Below, piece by piece: positions 45,701 to 56,231 of a stretch of 64,000 nt of DNA. Position 1 is the stretch's first letter, and each line of letters starts with the position of its first letter. The translations under genes and the position numbers were made by a program. Below the pieces are notes generated by a model, which did no database searches, was not told the DNA's origin, and saw only the letters and a list, made by a program, of their open reading frames with translations. This DNA is from Hygrophila difformis (Eukaryota > Streptophyta > Magnoliopsida > Lamiales > Acanthaceae). The stretch covers positions 41,328,191 through 41,392,190 of the forward strand of contig JAOANR010000013.1 in NCBI GenBank assembly GCA_030278955.1, in the 5' to 3' direction.

Positions 45701-47490
45701 AGAATGGGAAGTAAATAAAAGACCAATAGAAGTACATGTGGCTACTGGACATAGTCTAATTATTAATAAAATAGCTAAAGATGTTCAGATAATTTTAGGA
45801 AATAAAATATTTACAATACAAGAGGTATATATAAGCCCAGGAAAAATAATTGATGTATTATTAGGGACAGATTTTACAAGCTTATTTCAAAGTTTTAGAG
45901 TAGATAGATATAATATCCAACTTAGATCAGCATGTAACCACTACATCACTATTCCGAGAATAAGGAAACCATACAGAGTGCTGCAGAAACATGGTGAAAG
46001 AGGAGAAATTATAAAACAACCAATTAATTACTATATAAAATTTAAAATCCACAAGATTAAAAAACGAGTGCTAATTCAAAAATCAGAAGATTTTGATAAA
46101 TATGAACTTCACAAAACAATAAAATACATATCTGAAAACTATGGGGGAAATCCAATTGAAAAATGGAATCTTTAATAAAATATATACATAATTAAAAATG
46201 AAAAATAACGATACAATAATAAGAACTCAACCTATGATGCATAATCAAGAAGATATTGAAGAACTTGGAAAACAAATAAATGAATTATTAGAATTAGATC
46301 TTATTCAAGAATCTATAGCAGAACATAATAGTCAGGCTTTTTTGGTTAGAAATCGTAGTGAACAAATAAGAAAGAAACCAAGATTAGTAATAAATTACAA
46401 AGAACTAAACAGAAACATGATATTTGATAGATATTTTCAACCTAACAAAGAAAATCTAATAGGATTAGCTAGAGGTAGAACTATTTATTCAAAATTTGAT
46501 TGCAAAAATGGATTTTGGCAAATTAAAATGCATCCAGATAGTATAAAATATACAGCCTTTAGTACACCACAAGGACACTATGAATGGAAAGTTATGCCAT
46601 TTAGAATAAAAAATGGACCACAAATATTTCAAAGAAAAATGGATAAAACATTCAAAAAATTCAGTAATTTTATATTTGTATACGTAGACGATATACTAAT
46701 AGCCTCAAATACTATAGAAGAACATAAAAAATATTTAGATATATTTGCAAAACTTTGTAAAGATCATGGATTAATTTTATCAGAAAAGAAAGCAGAAATA
46801 TTTAAAGATGACATAGAATTTTTGAGACTAATATTAAACAAACTTGGAATTATAATGCAACCACACATAAGCACAAAACTTGTTAAAATGCCTGATGAAC
46901 TTAGAAATAAGTTAAACATACAAAGATTTCTTGGAATTTTGAATTATGCAGAAGGATTTATATCAAATTTAGCAAAAAAAAAGACAAATGAGTTAAGAAA
47001 ATTAATTAGGAAAAATAATAAAATAGGATGGAATGATCAACACACTGAAATTGTCATACAATTAAAAGAAGAATGCTCCAAATTACCGCCGTTGAGATTA
47101 CCAGACGAAAAAAATAATTTAATAGTACAAACAGACAGCTCAGGTTACCATTGGGCATGATTATTAAAAACAGATACTGGTGAAATTTGTAGATATGTGT
47201 CAGGAACATTACAAGGAGGAGCCATAAATTATAGTACGAATGAGAAAGAATTAATTCCAGTGATTAAATCAATAGATAAATTTTCATTTTGGTTACTAAG
47301 TAGAAAGTTTAAGGTATTAACAGACAATACACAAGTTAAACCTTTAATTTACGACTTTACTGTTGAATATAGAAGAATAATAAGATATCAGACTTTTTTG
47401 TCAATGTACGACTTTACTGTTGAATATATTAAAGGGACTGATTATTTAATTGATTTCTTAAGCAGGAACCCTGAATATGGAAAACAATGA
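42744..47490 (+). pseudogene. Viral polyprotein remnant: CP, CCHC, MP, PR, RT, RNase H
   Basis: Regions in order: coat-protein-like segment about 43,100-43,800; Lys-rich stretch and CCHC knuckle (CX2CX4HX4C) at 43,998-44,045; movement-protein-like segment about 44,540-44,875; aspartic protease block with DTGA at 45,250; a second DTGA block at 45,657; reverse transcriptase 46,198-47,080 with YVDD; RNase H to 47,490. Breaks: stops at about 42,807, 42,828, 42,858, 42,952, 43,122, 43,377, 43,452, 43,798, 44,534, 45,304, 45,683 and 47,158; frame changes at an A run (44,884-44,901), between the two protease blocks and before the RT. Not expressible as one protein. Confidence 0.85.
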
Positions 47491-47566
47491 ACAATAGGAT
47501 GATGCTGGTCTGACTGACCACATCTATCAAGAAATAGATCGACTACAAAAATTACTATAGTCTACT

Positions 47567-48420
47567 ATGGACAGACAATTAAAACTACAACAATTGATTG
47601 TTGAGAGTTTTATGGACGAACACAAGACTATCAATGACGATCTATACGAATGTAACAAGTGTTTACAGGGACTACTAACTATCATGGAAGAAAACTTCTA
47701 CAATACTGAAGAACATAATACTGGAGTTTCAGACCAGGAAGGGAAAGCTGATCCTGTCCCAAAAGAGGACAAACAAGCAAAACAATCTGGAGATGCAAGA
47801 CCATCGACCTCGTCGAAAAACATTGCAGAAATAAAAAACTATTTCTGTGACAATATTCCTCAACCAGTACCCATCAGCCCTGAGACTAGAAACTTTTTAG
47901 CAGAATACCATACCCTTAGCAGTTATATATACTCATTACCCAGATAAGAAACATCATTCTACACAGAATTCACCAAATCCTTACATCCGCAGGTAACTAT
48001 TTTACCAGGCTGTAACCCAAACTTTGTTTCAAACTGTTTCAAATTCGGCTTTATCAGAACTATTTTCTGTCCCCCTTACAAACCGAAATATCCAAATTAC
48101 CTGTACTAATCGAAGCTTTAAATAGAAGACCCAAAACCCATAAACTGAAAATATTCTCCATTAGTCCAGAAGTCAAATACTCTTCCTACCATCTTGTTAT
48201 TGCTGAAGAAATCATTAAACCAGAAAGCTACCCTCAGGATTATGGAACCCCCAAAACAGAAATATTCAATGACAAATACATCCACTTCAAAAGAGCAATG
48301 AGAATACGCGCTGTCCATGAACAAATGAAAAGACTATACAACCAAGGAGCAGGAATCTTTTTTGGAAATGAAGAAGTCATAATGATTGAACAGTTGAACG
48401 CTCCAGGAGTGCATGATTAA
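47567..48420 (+). pseudogene. Viral last ORF, broken, unknown function
   Basis: Begins as an intact 126-aa frame (47,567-47,947) with a helical N terminus and an acidic/Ser-rich linker, then continues in frame after a TAA and shifts frame near a C run at about 48,070 before a conserved-looking segment ending at 48,420. Position after RNase H corresponds to the last ORF (transactivator or ORF4) of tungro/solendoviruses, but I see no transactivator motif. Confidence 0.55.
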
Positions 48421-48518
48421 AATGACAGCCACCGAACATCAATAATGGAGAAGAAAAGAAGGGAGAAGATGATGCCACGTACCCCAACTCAGAACCATTC
48501 GATCTTCAGAAATCCATC

Positions 48519-48655
48519 TATAAAATGAGGCAATACTTATGAAGAAAGGCAGAAGTGAAGATACCTATCATAGTATTCTTTCTCTAGTATTTCTTTGTAA
48601 TCTTTAGTTCTCTCTTTAATGTAAAACTATGAGTGATTTTAATGCTTTCAATAAA
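48519..48655 (+). promoter_or_regulatory. Viral promoter TATA and poly(A) signal
   Basis: TATAAAA at 48,519-48,525 follows the last ORF; AATAAA at 48,650-48,655 lies about 100 nt past the expected start, the spacing that gives a terminally redundant pregenomic RNA. Confidence 0.7.
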
Positions 48656-49090
48656 AAGATGATCGGCTAAGTACAATAGCATGATCATTCCAGTAAATAT
48701 TTTCGAGTATTTTTCTAAAGTCTACCAAAATTCTGAATATATGTGAGTGAGTGAAACATATGTTGAGAGTCATGTCATCGATACAGTGATTTCCGAGAGG
48801 TCGTGCATACCGGAGTAAGGCAGGAGGCCTGAAAGAAGGATAACAGACGAGGAAAGAAGGTTACTTGTTGAAGGACTCGATCAGAAGTTTCAACCAGAAA
48901 GCTTATACTACGGAAGCGATGTAGACCCTGAAATTTACTTTGAATGATAAATACTGCGAATGATCATGGCATATATTTCGATTAATTACATTTTCTGCAA
49001 ACACAACAAAACTTTAGATATATACCAGTCTGTGACTTTTCATATACTAGATTGTTTGATAAAAATACACAATACACAGAACCACTAGAT
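48656..49090 (+). other. Part of the viral RNA leader
   Basis: Non-coding downstream of the poly(A) signal, with short ATG-led mini-frames as in structured pararetroviral leaders. The boundary with plant DNA at about 49,090 is approximate. Confidence 0.5.
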
Positions 49091-49150
49091 AAAAAGGATA
49101 AAAATATCATTAATAAAATAATAAATAATAGATAATTAATTAATTAAATA

Positions 49151-49340
49151 CTCCCTCCGTCCCATTCCAAATGTCCTACTTACTATTTTTGGATGTCCCA
49201 TTACAAATGTCTTCTTTCTATAAATAGAAATAATTTTCCCCTCCAACAACTATGTGGACCCCACCATATACTCACAAACCAACTCTACCTTAATTTTCGT
49301 GCCCAACAGTAACAGGACACTTGGGGTGGGACGGAGGGAG
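49151..49340. mobile_element. Stowaway MITE, 190 bp
   Basis: Perfect terminal repeats CTCCCTCCGTCCCA ... TGGGACGGAGGGAG flanked by TA duplications at 49,149-49,150 and 49,341-49,342. Confidence 0.95.
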
Positions 49341-49777
49341 TAATAAATAATAATTAATTAATTAATAATTATTAATTAATTAAATAAATAATAATAATAA
49401 ATATAATAATGACAATAAAGATAAACAAATAAATAAAATATAAAACAATAATGCAAGGTACCCAACTTAAAGACATATATATGTTTGTGGGTCAATCTCT
49501 AAGAATGAAACTAAGAGGTACTAAACTTAAAGTTTTTGTGTTAGGAGGTATATAACTCTAAAAACCCTTTTATAAATTTGTTCAATTAAAATTAAAGGAT
49601 ATTATAGTAAATTGATTAGAAATGGAAATCTGAGATTCTCAATCTAACCAAACGCAATAATCTTAAAACACTAAAAATTAAGATGCCCGACAATCTCATA
49701 TTCCCAGTAATCTTACATTCCCAGCAATCACATTCCCACTGATAATCTAAGATTCCTCCTAACCAAACGGACCCTAA

Positions 49778-50749
49778 AGGAACATGCAGCGTCTCGCAGT
49801 ACTCTACACTGGACTTAGTCACTGTGCTAAATACAAAAAATTAAGCATTTTCTGAGATGTTGAATTACTACACAAAAGTCCTGAATTTTCGTTCAAAAAT
49901 GTTGAATCTATAAGTGACAATTCAATATTTATAAGTGACAATTCAACACTTCAGCAAATACTGAATCAACAAAGGAACCTATTCCTTCTCCGACCTATGA
50001 ATTCTTCTATTGTTAAACGTTTTTAACTAAAATAAAATTGAAGGAAAAAGAACATGTTCTTACTGCAAATTTAAAAGCAATCCAAGTCAACACGATAAAC
50101 CGAGGAACTCTTAGCACAAATTAGATGTGCATCGTCGTTACAGACGACCACTGAAGTCTGAACAAACCCCAACGAAGGACAAGGCACAAAATACAGACAT
50201 GTCCTAATTTGAACATCATTGTCCAATGTCATAATTTGAAGTTTGAACGCGTTAATATATAGAAGTAATAGAATAGGTTATATTATACTTACAAAAAATT
50301 GCATTGAAATGTTTACATATGTATCTCGTGTGTGTCCAATGGGTACGGAGTCCATGGTTGAATAGTAGTAGGCATTTCTTGTCATGTGTGTTGATTATTC
50401 TCTTCCCCAACTCCAATTCTCTTTCCCTTTTTTGTCGCAATATTAGATCCCTATATATGTGTAGCAGATCTTATAACTTACTATTGAGACAAGCAATTTT
50501 TGTTACATTCATCAACTATTACTTCCCGGCTCATTGGACCGGACTAATTTTGTTCATTTTAAATTACCGCGGAACTAATGGTTAAATTATACATAGAAAG
50601 TTCTAATTCAAAACTAATTGTTAATGACTAAATCATTTTTTTAGATTTAACCATTATCACTGCATCAAATAACTATCAATAACCTGAGAAAATTTTCTCC
50701 AAGAAACCATTCAAGATTTCCGTTCTTTTGTTTTCTGTTTTCCTTCAAT
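49778..50749. other. Intergenic sequence before the LINE
   Basis: No supported gene or RNA. Ordinary AT-rich sequence; the 5' UTR of the following LINE probably starts within the last few hundred bases. Confidence 0.45.
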
Positions 50750-52030
50750 ATGGCGGAGGAGGGGGTTACTGATCATGGAGGTGTGCCACCCGATCCACAG
50801 GATACTCGATCTAACAAGCGTCCCCGTTCTACGTACAGTGAAGCAACTCGCCGTGGCGCTGGTTTCGTGCATATTACCTTAGATGATGACCCCTCCGATG
50901 AGTTTAATGACCCAACTGATCTCACCCTTTCTTACGTCAACGGCAAACCTTGTATCTCATTCTCCGATGCCTTTCGGGAACATCTTCTGAAGCCCTGGTT
51001 GCATGCTGTTGTCTTTAAAGTGATCGGACGGCGAGTGTCTTTCAAGATTCTTCAAACAAGATTGGAGCAAATCTGGCCTACAGCTAAACATTATGATTTG
51101 ATCGATCTTGATAACGATTACTATATCATCAAATTCAATACGGATGAGGAGGCTTCACATGCTATCACCGGCGGACCTTGGATGATCCATGGACATTATT
51201 TGCATGTTCAAAAATGGGAAGCTTCTTTTGATCCCAAAACAAATGTCATCAAGACTATCGTAGCGTGGGCTCGTGTTCCCAGTCTTGCAATGCATATGTA
51301 TGATAGGCGTGTTATTGCCCTTGCAGGATCGGCCATTGGAAGGGTGATCAGTGTTGATTTCAATATAGGAGACACGAAGAGAGGGCGTTTTGCCCGTTTA
51401 GCTGTCCGGATTGATCTCGATAAACCCCTTACGCCATGCATAACTATCGACGGCATCGACTTTAATGTCGAATATGAGAATCTCCGATCAATTTGCTTTT
51501 TGTGTGGAAAATATGGCCATCTACAGGCTGACTGTCCATCGGTGACTGAATCGCATGATAATCCCCAACACCAGCAGGATCCATTGGTTGAAAAAGATTC
51601 GTCGGAAACCAACTTTGGACCTTGGACGTTGGTCCAATCATGGAGGCGTCAACCAATTCGTCCGGCCAAACCACTGCAACCTGTCTCCCCGATCTGGAAT
51701 AATCGCTTTTCTTCTTTGGATGAGGTCACGGAACAACCGATTTCTAATCCACAACAGTTTTCTAACCCATCCTCAGCTTCTCGTCGCCAGAAGGTTGCTC
51801 CCTCTACACCATCCGGATCCACCCAGAGAGCTGTAGTAACTCCTTCTCGGCAGAATCCCCCTCCTCCCTCTTTCCCGCATCTGCCTATCCCCTCTAAGGG
51901 TTGGCCTCAGCCATCGGGAGTGAGCGCTTTTCCAGCCCACTCGGCCCTTCAATCTGAGTATCATACAGCTGTTTCATTTGAAGCTCCTTCGTCCTCCAAT
52001 CCCATTATTCCCCCTGTACATCCTTTATAA
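50750..52030 (+). CDS. LINE ORF1: DUF4283/zinc-knuckle RNA-binding protein
   Basis: 426 aa, intact. Residues about 60-240 match the DUF4283-type domain of plant L1-like ORF1 proteins (WLHAVVFKVIGRRVSFKIL, GGPWMIHGHYLHVQKW, IGRVISVD). A CCHC knuckle (CFLCGKYGHLQADC) follows at about 247-260, then a Pro/Ser-rich, Gln-containing tail. Such proteins bind element RNA for retrotransposition. The start MAEEGVTDHGG fits an N terminus; ORF2 follows after about 175 nt. Confidence 0.88.
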   Translation: MAEEGVTDHGGVPPDPQDTRSNKRPRSTYSEATRRGAGFVHITLDDDPSDEFNDPTDLTLSYVNGKPCISFSDAFREHLLKPWLHAVVFKVIGRRVSFKILQTRLEQIWPTAKHYDLIDLDNDYYIIKFNTDEEASHAITGGPWMIHGHYLHVQKWEASFDPKTNVIKTIVAWARVPSLAMHMYDRRVIALAGSAIGRVISVDFNIGDTKRGRFARLAVRIDLDKPLTPCITIDGIDFNVEYENLRSICFLCGKYGHLQADCPSVTESHDNPQHQQDPLVEKDSSETNFGPWTLVQSWRRQPIRPAKPLQPVSPIWNNRFSSLDEVTEQPISNPQQFSNPSSASRRQKVAPSTPSGSTQRAVVTPSRQNPPPPSFPHLPIPSKGWPQPSGVSAFPAHSALQSEYHTAVSFEAPSSSNPIIPPVHPL

Positions 52031-52205
52031 CATCAGGGTCGTCCTCCGGATTCTCATGTTTCCTCATCTGATAATATAGATCCTAATATTGATCCTATGG
52101 ATACGGGAGATCCATCTTCTGGTTTATATTCTCATAGGGCATCAAGTGTCCCTGCTAATCTTCGCATTTGATTTGTTACGGGTACTATCTATTACTTTTC
52201 CTGTT

Positions 52206-54546
52206 ATGACTATTACTATTGTATGCTGGAATGTTCAAGGGGCTGGCTCGAATGCTTTTCGTAGAGAATTTAAAGAGATGACTTCTAGTAATAAGGTTGA
52301 TGTTATTGCTATTTTTGAACCTAGAATTAGTGGGGCTAATGCTGATTCTTTCATTAAAAAGAGTGGTTTCTCTAATTCCTTTAGAGTGGAGGCCATTGGT
52401 TTTTCAGGGGGTTTATGGCTTCTCTGGAAGGATATGGTTAGGGTGGTGGTTAATGAATGTCATCCTCAATTTATTGATTCTAATATAGTGTTCCAGAATT
52501 TTTCCCTCCATGTCACTTTTGTCTATGCAGCTCCTAATAGGATCCGTCGTGCTAGTTTATGGCCAGAACTTTCTCGGATTTGTAGATCGTGTTGTGGTCC
52601 ATGGATGGTTGGTGGTGATCTCAATTGTTTTTCTCGTCTCTCAGAATCCCGTGGTGGTACTGCCTCGATAAATTCCTACTTTGAGCTTCATAATAGGGTG
52701 TCCTCTAACAGCCTTTATGAGTTAAAGACTCATGGTAATCCATTCACATGGGCTCGGGGATCTCTCTATCGTCGTTTAGACAGACTCCTTGCCAACTCAG
52801 ATTGGATGGATTCTTTTCCTAATTGTACGGTGGAAATCCTCCCGCGTCTCCAATCGGACCATGCTCCTCTCCTAGTTAGAATTCTAAATTCTAATCACTC
52901 TTTTAATCCTTCCAGAAATATTCCCTTTCGTTATAATGTTGCATGGCAATCTTATCCTAGTTTCATTAATATAGTCTCTGATATTTGGAAGAGTAATATG
53001 CCCTTTTGTAGCAAACTTTCTCATTTTCAGATGAAAACCTCTCAATGGCACAGTAACATCTTTCAATCAGTTTCTAAACGTAAAAGGCGTATCAGGGCAC
53101 GTCTGGCGGGCATCGAAAGAGCTGCTAGTTGGATGGATAGCCCCTTCCTTACCCGTTTACACTCTCAACTTTATTCTGAACTTGACAAGATTCTGGAGGA
53201 AGAGGAACTTCAATGGATCCAGAGAAGTGTACGCGATTGGAATATGGCTGGAGACCAAAACTCTAAGTTCTATCACCAGTTTGTTAAACATCGTAAAGTT
53301 AAAAAATCCTTTTCTATTCTTGAAGATGCTACTGGCTCTATTTATTCTTATCCTGCTAGTTTGCATAATATGGTTGTGAATTTTTTTGAGACTCTTTACA
53401 GATGTGATAGCAATATCAGGGTTCCTTTGGATGTTGATAGCTGTCCTCAGCTTACCCTCTCTTCCGAGGACTCTGAGGCCTTGATCAAACCTTTTTCGGA
53501 CGAGGAGATTTGGATTGCCATTAAGAGCATGGCTCCACTTAAAGCACCAGGGCCTGATGGCCTCCATGCCGCCTTCTATCAGAATAATTGGCAGATTGTT
53601 GGCCAAGCTGTTTGTCATCATCTTAAAGCTTGTTTTTCGTGTCCTAACCTTGTTAAAGATATTAACCAAACTTTGATTACGCTCATTCCTAAGCTTCCTA
53701 ACCCCAGATCAGTCTCCCAATTCCGTCCCATAAGTCTTTGTAATGTGATTTATAAGATCCTTACTAAAACTCTTTCCAATAGATTAGCTTCCCTCCTTCC
53801 TCAGCTCATCTTACCCGGACAGAATAGTTTTATAAAAGGACGTTCTATACATGACAATATTATCATTTGTAATGAAATTTCTCACTTCATGTACAGATCT
53901 ACTGCCAAACCAGGGTTTATGACTATTAAAATTGATCTTGAGAAAGCTTATGATAAGCTGAACTGGTGTTTCATTAGGGAGACCCTCACTCTTTATGGTT
54001 TTCCATCTCTTTTCATTAACTTGGTCATGTGCTGTATTGAATCTTCCTCCTTGCAGGTTCTATGGAATGGTGTAGCTTCTCGGTCGTTTAATCCTTCAAG
54101 AGGCATACGACAAGGCGATCCCATCTCTCCATACATTTTTATACTTTGCATGGATCGTTTGGGAGCCATGATCAATTCATCAGTTTCTAAAGGGCTTTGG
54201 AAACCACCAAATTGGAATAAGAATTCTCTCAAAATCCCTTATATTTTCTTTGCCGACGATATTCTTATGTTTGCTAAAGCAAGTGTTGAGCAGGCTCATG
54301 TTATCCAATCCATTCTTAACAGTTTTTGTTCTACTTCTGGTCTCTCTATTAGTCTTCATAAATCAAGTATTACATATGGTCAGATTGTAGTTACCACTGT
54401 GAGGGACAGTATTGAAAGGGTTTTGGGTATTAAAAGTTCTCCTAATGTTGGAACTTATCTTGGCATTCCCACTCATACAGGGAGATCTTCTACTTCCTTC
54501 TACAATTTTATTATTGATAAGATGTCCTCTAAACTTTGTAGTTGGT
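52206..54546 (+). CDS. LINE ORF2: endonuclease and RT, cut by an LTR element
   Basis: Frame starting at ATG 52,206 with an apurinic-type endonuclease (MTITIVCWNVQGAG, GGDLNCF, SDHAPLL) over about the first 230 residues, then a linker and reverse transcriptase (KAPGPDGLHAAFY, RPISLCNVIYKI, IKIDLEKAYDKLNW, GIRQGDPISPYIF, FFADDILMFA). At 54,546, after SSKLCSW, the sequence switches to an LTR-type end, so zf-RVT and RNase H are missing here and should resume beyond the LTR element. An upstream extension of the open frame to 52,089 lacks an ATG. Up to the break there is no stop or frameshift, suggesting a young copy. Confidence 0.9.
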
Positions 54547-56231
54547 TGATAATGGCCAGAAATGACCATTATTTTCAATCCATTTCCGTGTCTGAAACGG
54601 GCATTTGATCGCATTCCGGTCTTATAGTAAATAAGAAAGCAGTAGAATTGGACTGATTTATGCATAATTGTAAAAATATTGAGCTGGTATGAAAAATGCA
54701 TAAATGTGTAATTTTATTACACATTTATGTTAGAAAAATCCAAAAACATAAGAAAAAGAAAAGAAAAGAAAAAGGAGACAAAAAGATGGGAAAAGAAATG
54801 AAAAACCCACGAAAAGTTGATTTTTCAGGATATTACGACGCTAGACGCAACTACGGCGCTAAGCATGGATAGCGCCGTAGCATTGGTCTAGCACCGTAGG
54901 AGGAAATTGAAGCTGATAATTGAAGAGAGGAGGACGGCGCTAAGCAAGGATAGCGCCGTAAGCTGTCCATTCAGAAACAAAGAAGTGTCTTCGGGATGGA
55001 AGACTACGACGCTATACCTATAGCGCCGTAGTAGGATAGCGCCGTACCCAGCTATAGCGCCGCACTGAGCCTCAGAATTCAAATTACAAGGCCTGGGGGC
55101 CCATGGGCCTAGGGTTTCCCACCTATATAAGGACCAGTTGACTCCAATGATGAGAATCAATCCAGACAGCATTCAAACTTGGAGGCAACCTAGTGTTCTT
55201 GAGGTGTAGGTTAGTTAGGTAGTTAGGTCTCTATTTTTTTTGTATTATTTACATTTCTGTCTTAGATTAGGCTTTTTAACACTTAGATTAGTGGTCTTAT
55301 TAGCATTTGCTACCTTAGCTAGCCACAGTTTATATTATTTACAAGCTTTGTTGAACTTTTATTAAGGCTTGAAATACTCAAATGATGGGTATTATCAAAC
55401 CATTTGTTATAAATGGGAAGTTAATCACAAAAAGAGTCCCAAAATATGAAATGGACATGAGTCCATGGATTTATTGCTTTATTTTGGTTTAATGACCACT
55501 TGGTCATTTTATTTTACTGTTTCATGTGGGTTTGTGTTTTTGGTGTTGTTTTTGGGATTCATGCATGATTTGTTGGTTGAAAACCCTCACTTGGGTTTGT
55601 GGTTCATGAATGTGTAGTTTAGCATGTCATTTCTTTACTGTTTTGCATCCTTTTTGCATCCTTCTCTCACTGTTCTTAACTTGTTGTTTCATTTTCATGC
55701 ATTTGTGAGCCATTAACTCGAAAATAGGGTTTGCAATCGCAGAGACTGCATCACCCGAACAACAACATGTTTCTGGGCTAGCTACGACGCTAACCGCCCT
55801 ACGACGCTGTCCTTGGATAGCGTCGTAGGTGAGGTATAGCGCCATAGTTGCCCAGAACTTGAACAAAATTTATCCTACGGCGCTAGACCGGCGGCGCTAT
55901 CCTCGGATAGCATCGTAATTTTTGTTCAGCGCCGTAGGACCCCAAAATACTCAATCTTTCATATAACCCACCTACGACGCTATATCTACGACGCTATCCT
56001 AGGATAGCGTCGTCATTTAGTATATAGCGCCGTACCCTCCAATTTTATCAATACTTCTAAAAATTCTCCCTACGACGCTATCATAACGGCGCTAACTTTG
56101 GATAGCGCCGTAATATCTGTATAGCGTCGTAATTGGCATTTTCTTGCCAAATTTTCCAATTCTCCAATTTTTTTTCACTTAATTAATTGAACCTTTATAC
56201 TAACATTTTGAGGTTGAAATCCAATGATCTC
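54547..56231 (+). repeat. Promoter unit A with TAGCGCCGTA-type hairpins
   Basis: Head (54,547-54,830) and tail (about 56,178-56,231, ending AATCCAATGATCTC) match unit B closely, but the interior differs. Hairpin clusters lie at about 54,838-55,070 and 55,780-56,140. Example stems: 54,852-54,879 (10 bp), 54,934-54,959 (9 bp), 55,799-55,828 (14 bp with one G-T), 55,988-56,013 (12 bp). Motif TACG(A/G)CGCTA alternates with its complement. Confidence 0.8.
55104..55130 (+). promoter_or_regulatory. Core promoter of unit A
   Basis: TGGGCCT (55,104), telo-box-like AGGGTTT (55,111) and TATATAA (55,124-55,130), directly after the first hairpin cluster. Confidence 0.65.

Larger units (their letters stand above)
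40973..49090 (+). mobile_element. Endogenous pararetrovirus (Caulimoviridae-like), defective
   Basis: One near genome-length linear copy, A-rich on the coding strand. It shows a tRNA-Met primer site, small ORFs, a broken polyprotein with coat, CCHC, movement, protease, RT and RNase H regions, a further ORF, then promoter, poly(A) signal and part of the leader. Many in-frame stops and several frameshifts make it non-functional. Movement after coat protein recalls cavemo/solendoviruses; the small ORFs before the polyprotein recall badna/tungroviruses. I cannot place the genus. Confidence 0.88.
40208..49774. mobile_element. Inverted Tourist-like ends with TAA duplication, flanking the viral insert
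   Basis: Left end GGGGTGTTTGGTT at 40,208 and right end AACCAAACGGACCC at 49,774 are inverted, each flanked by TAA (40,205-40,207; 49,775-49,777). Both subterminal regions repeat GTGGGAATGT-like and GGCATCTT-like blocks in inverted orientation (40,208-40,360; 49,640-49,774). I read this as a Harbinger/Tourist-type element later split by the viral insert; two separate MITEs are possible. Confidence 0.5.
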
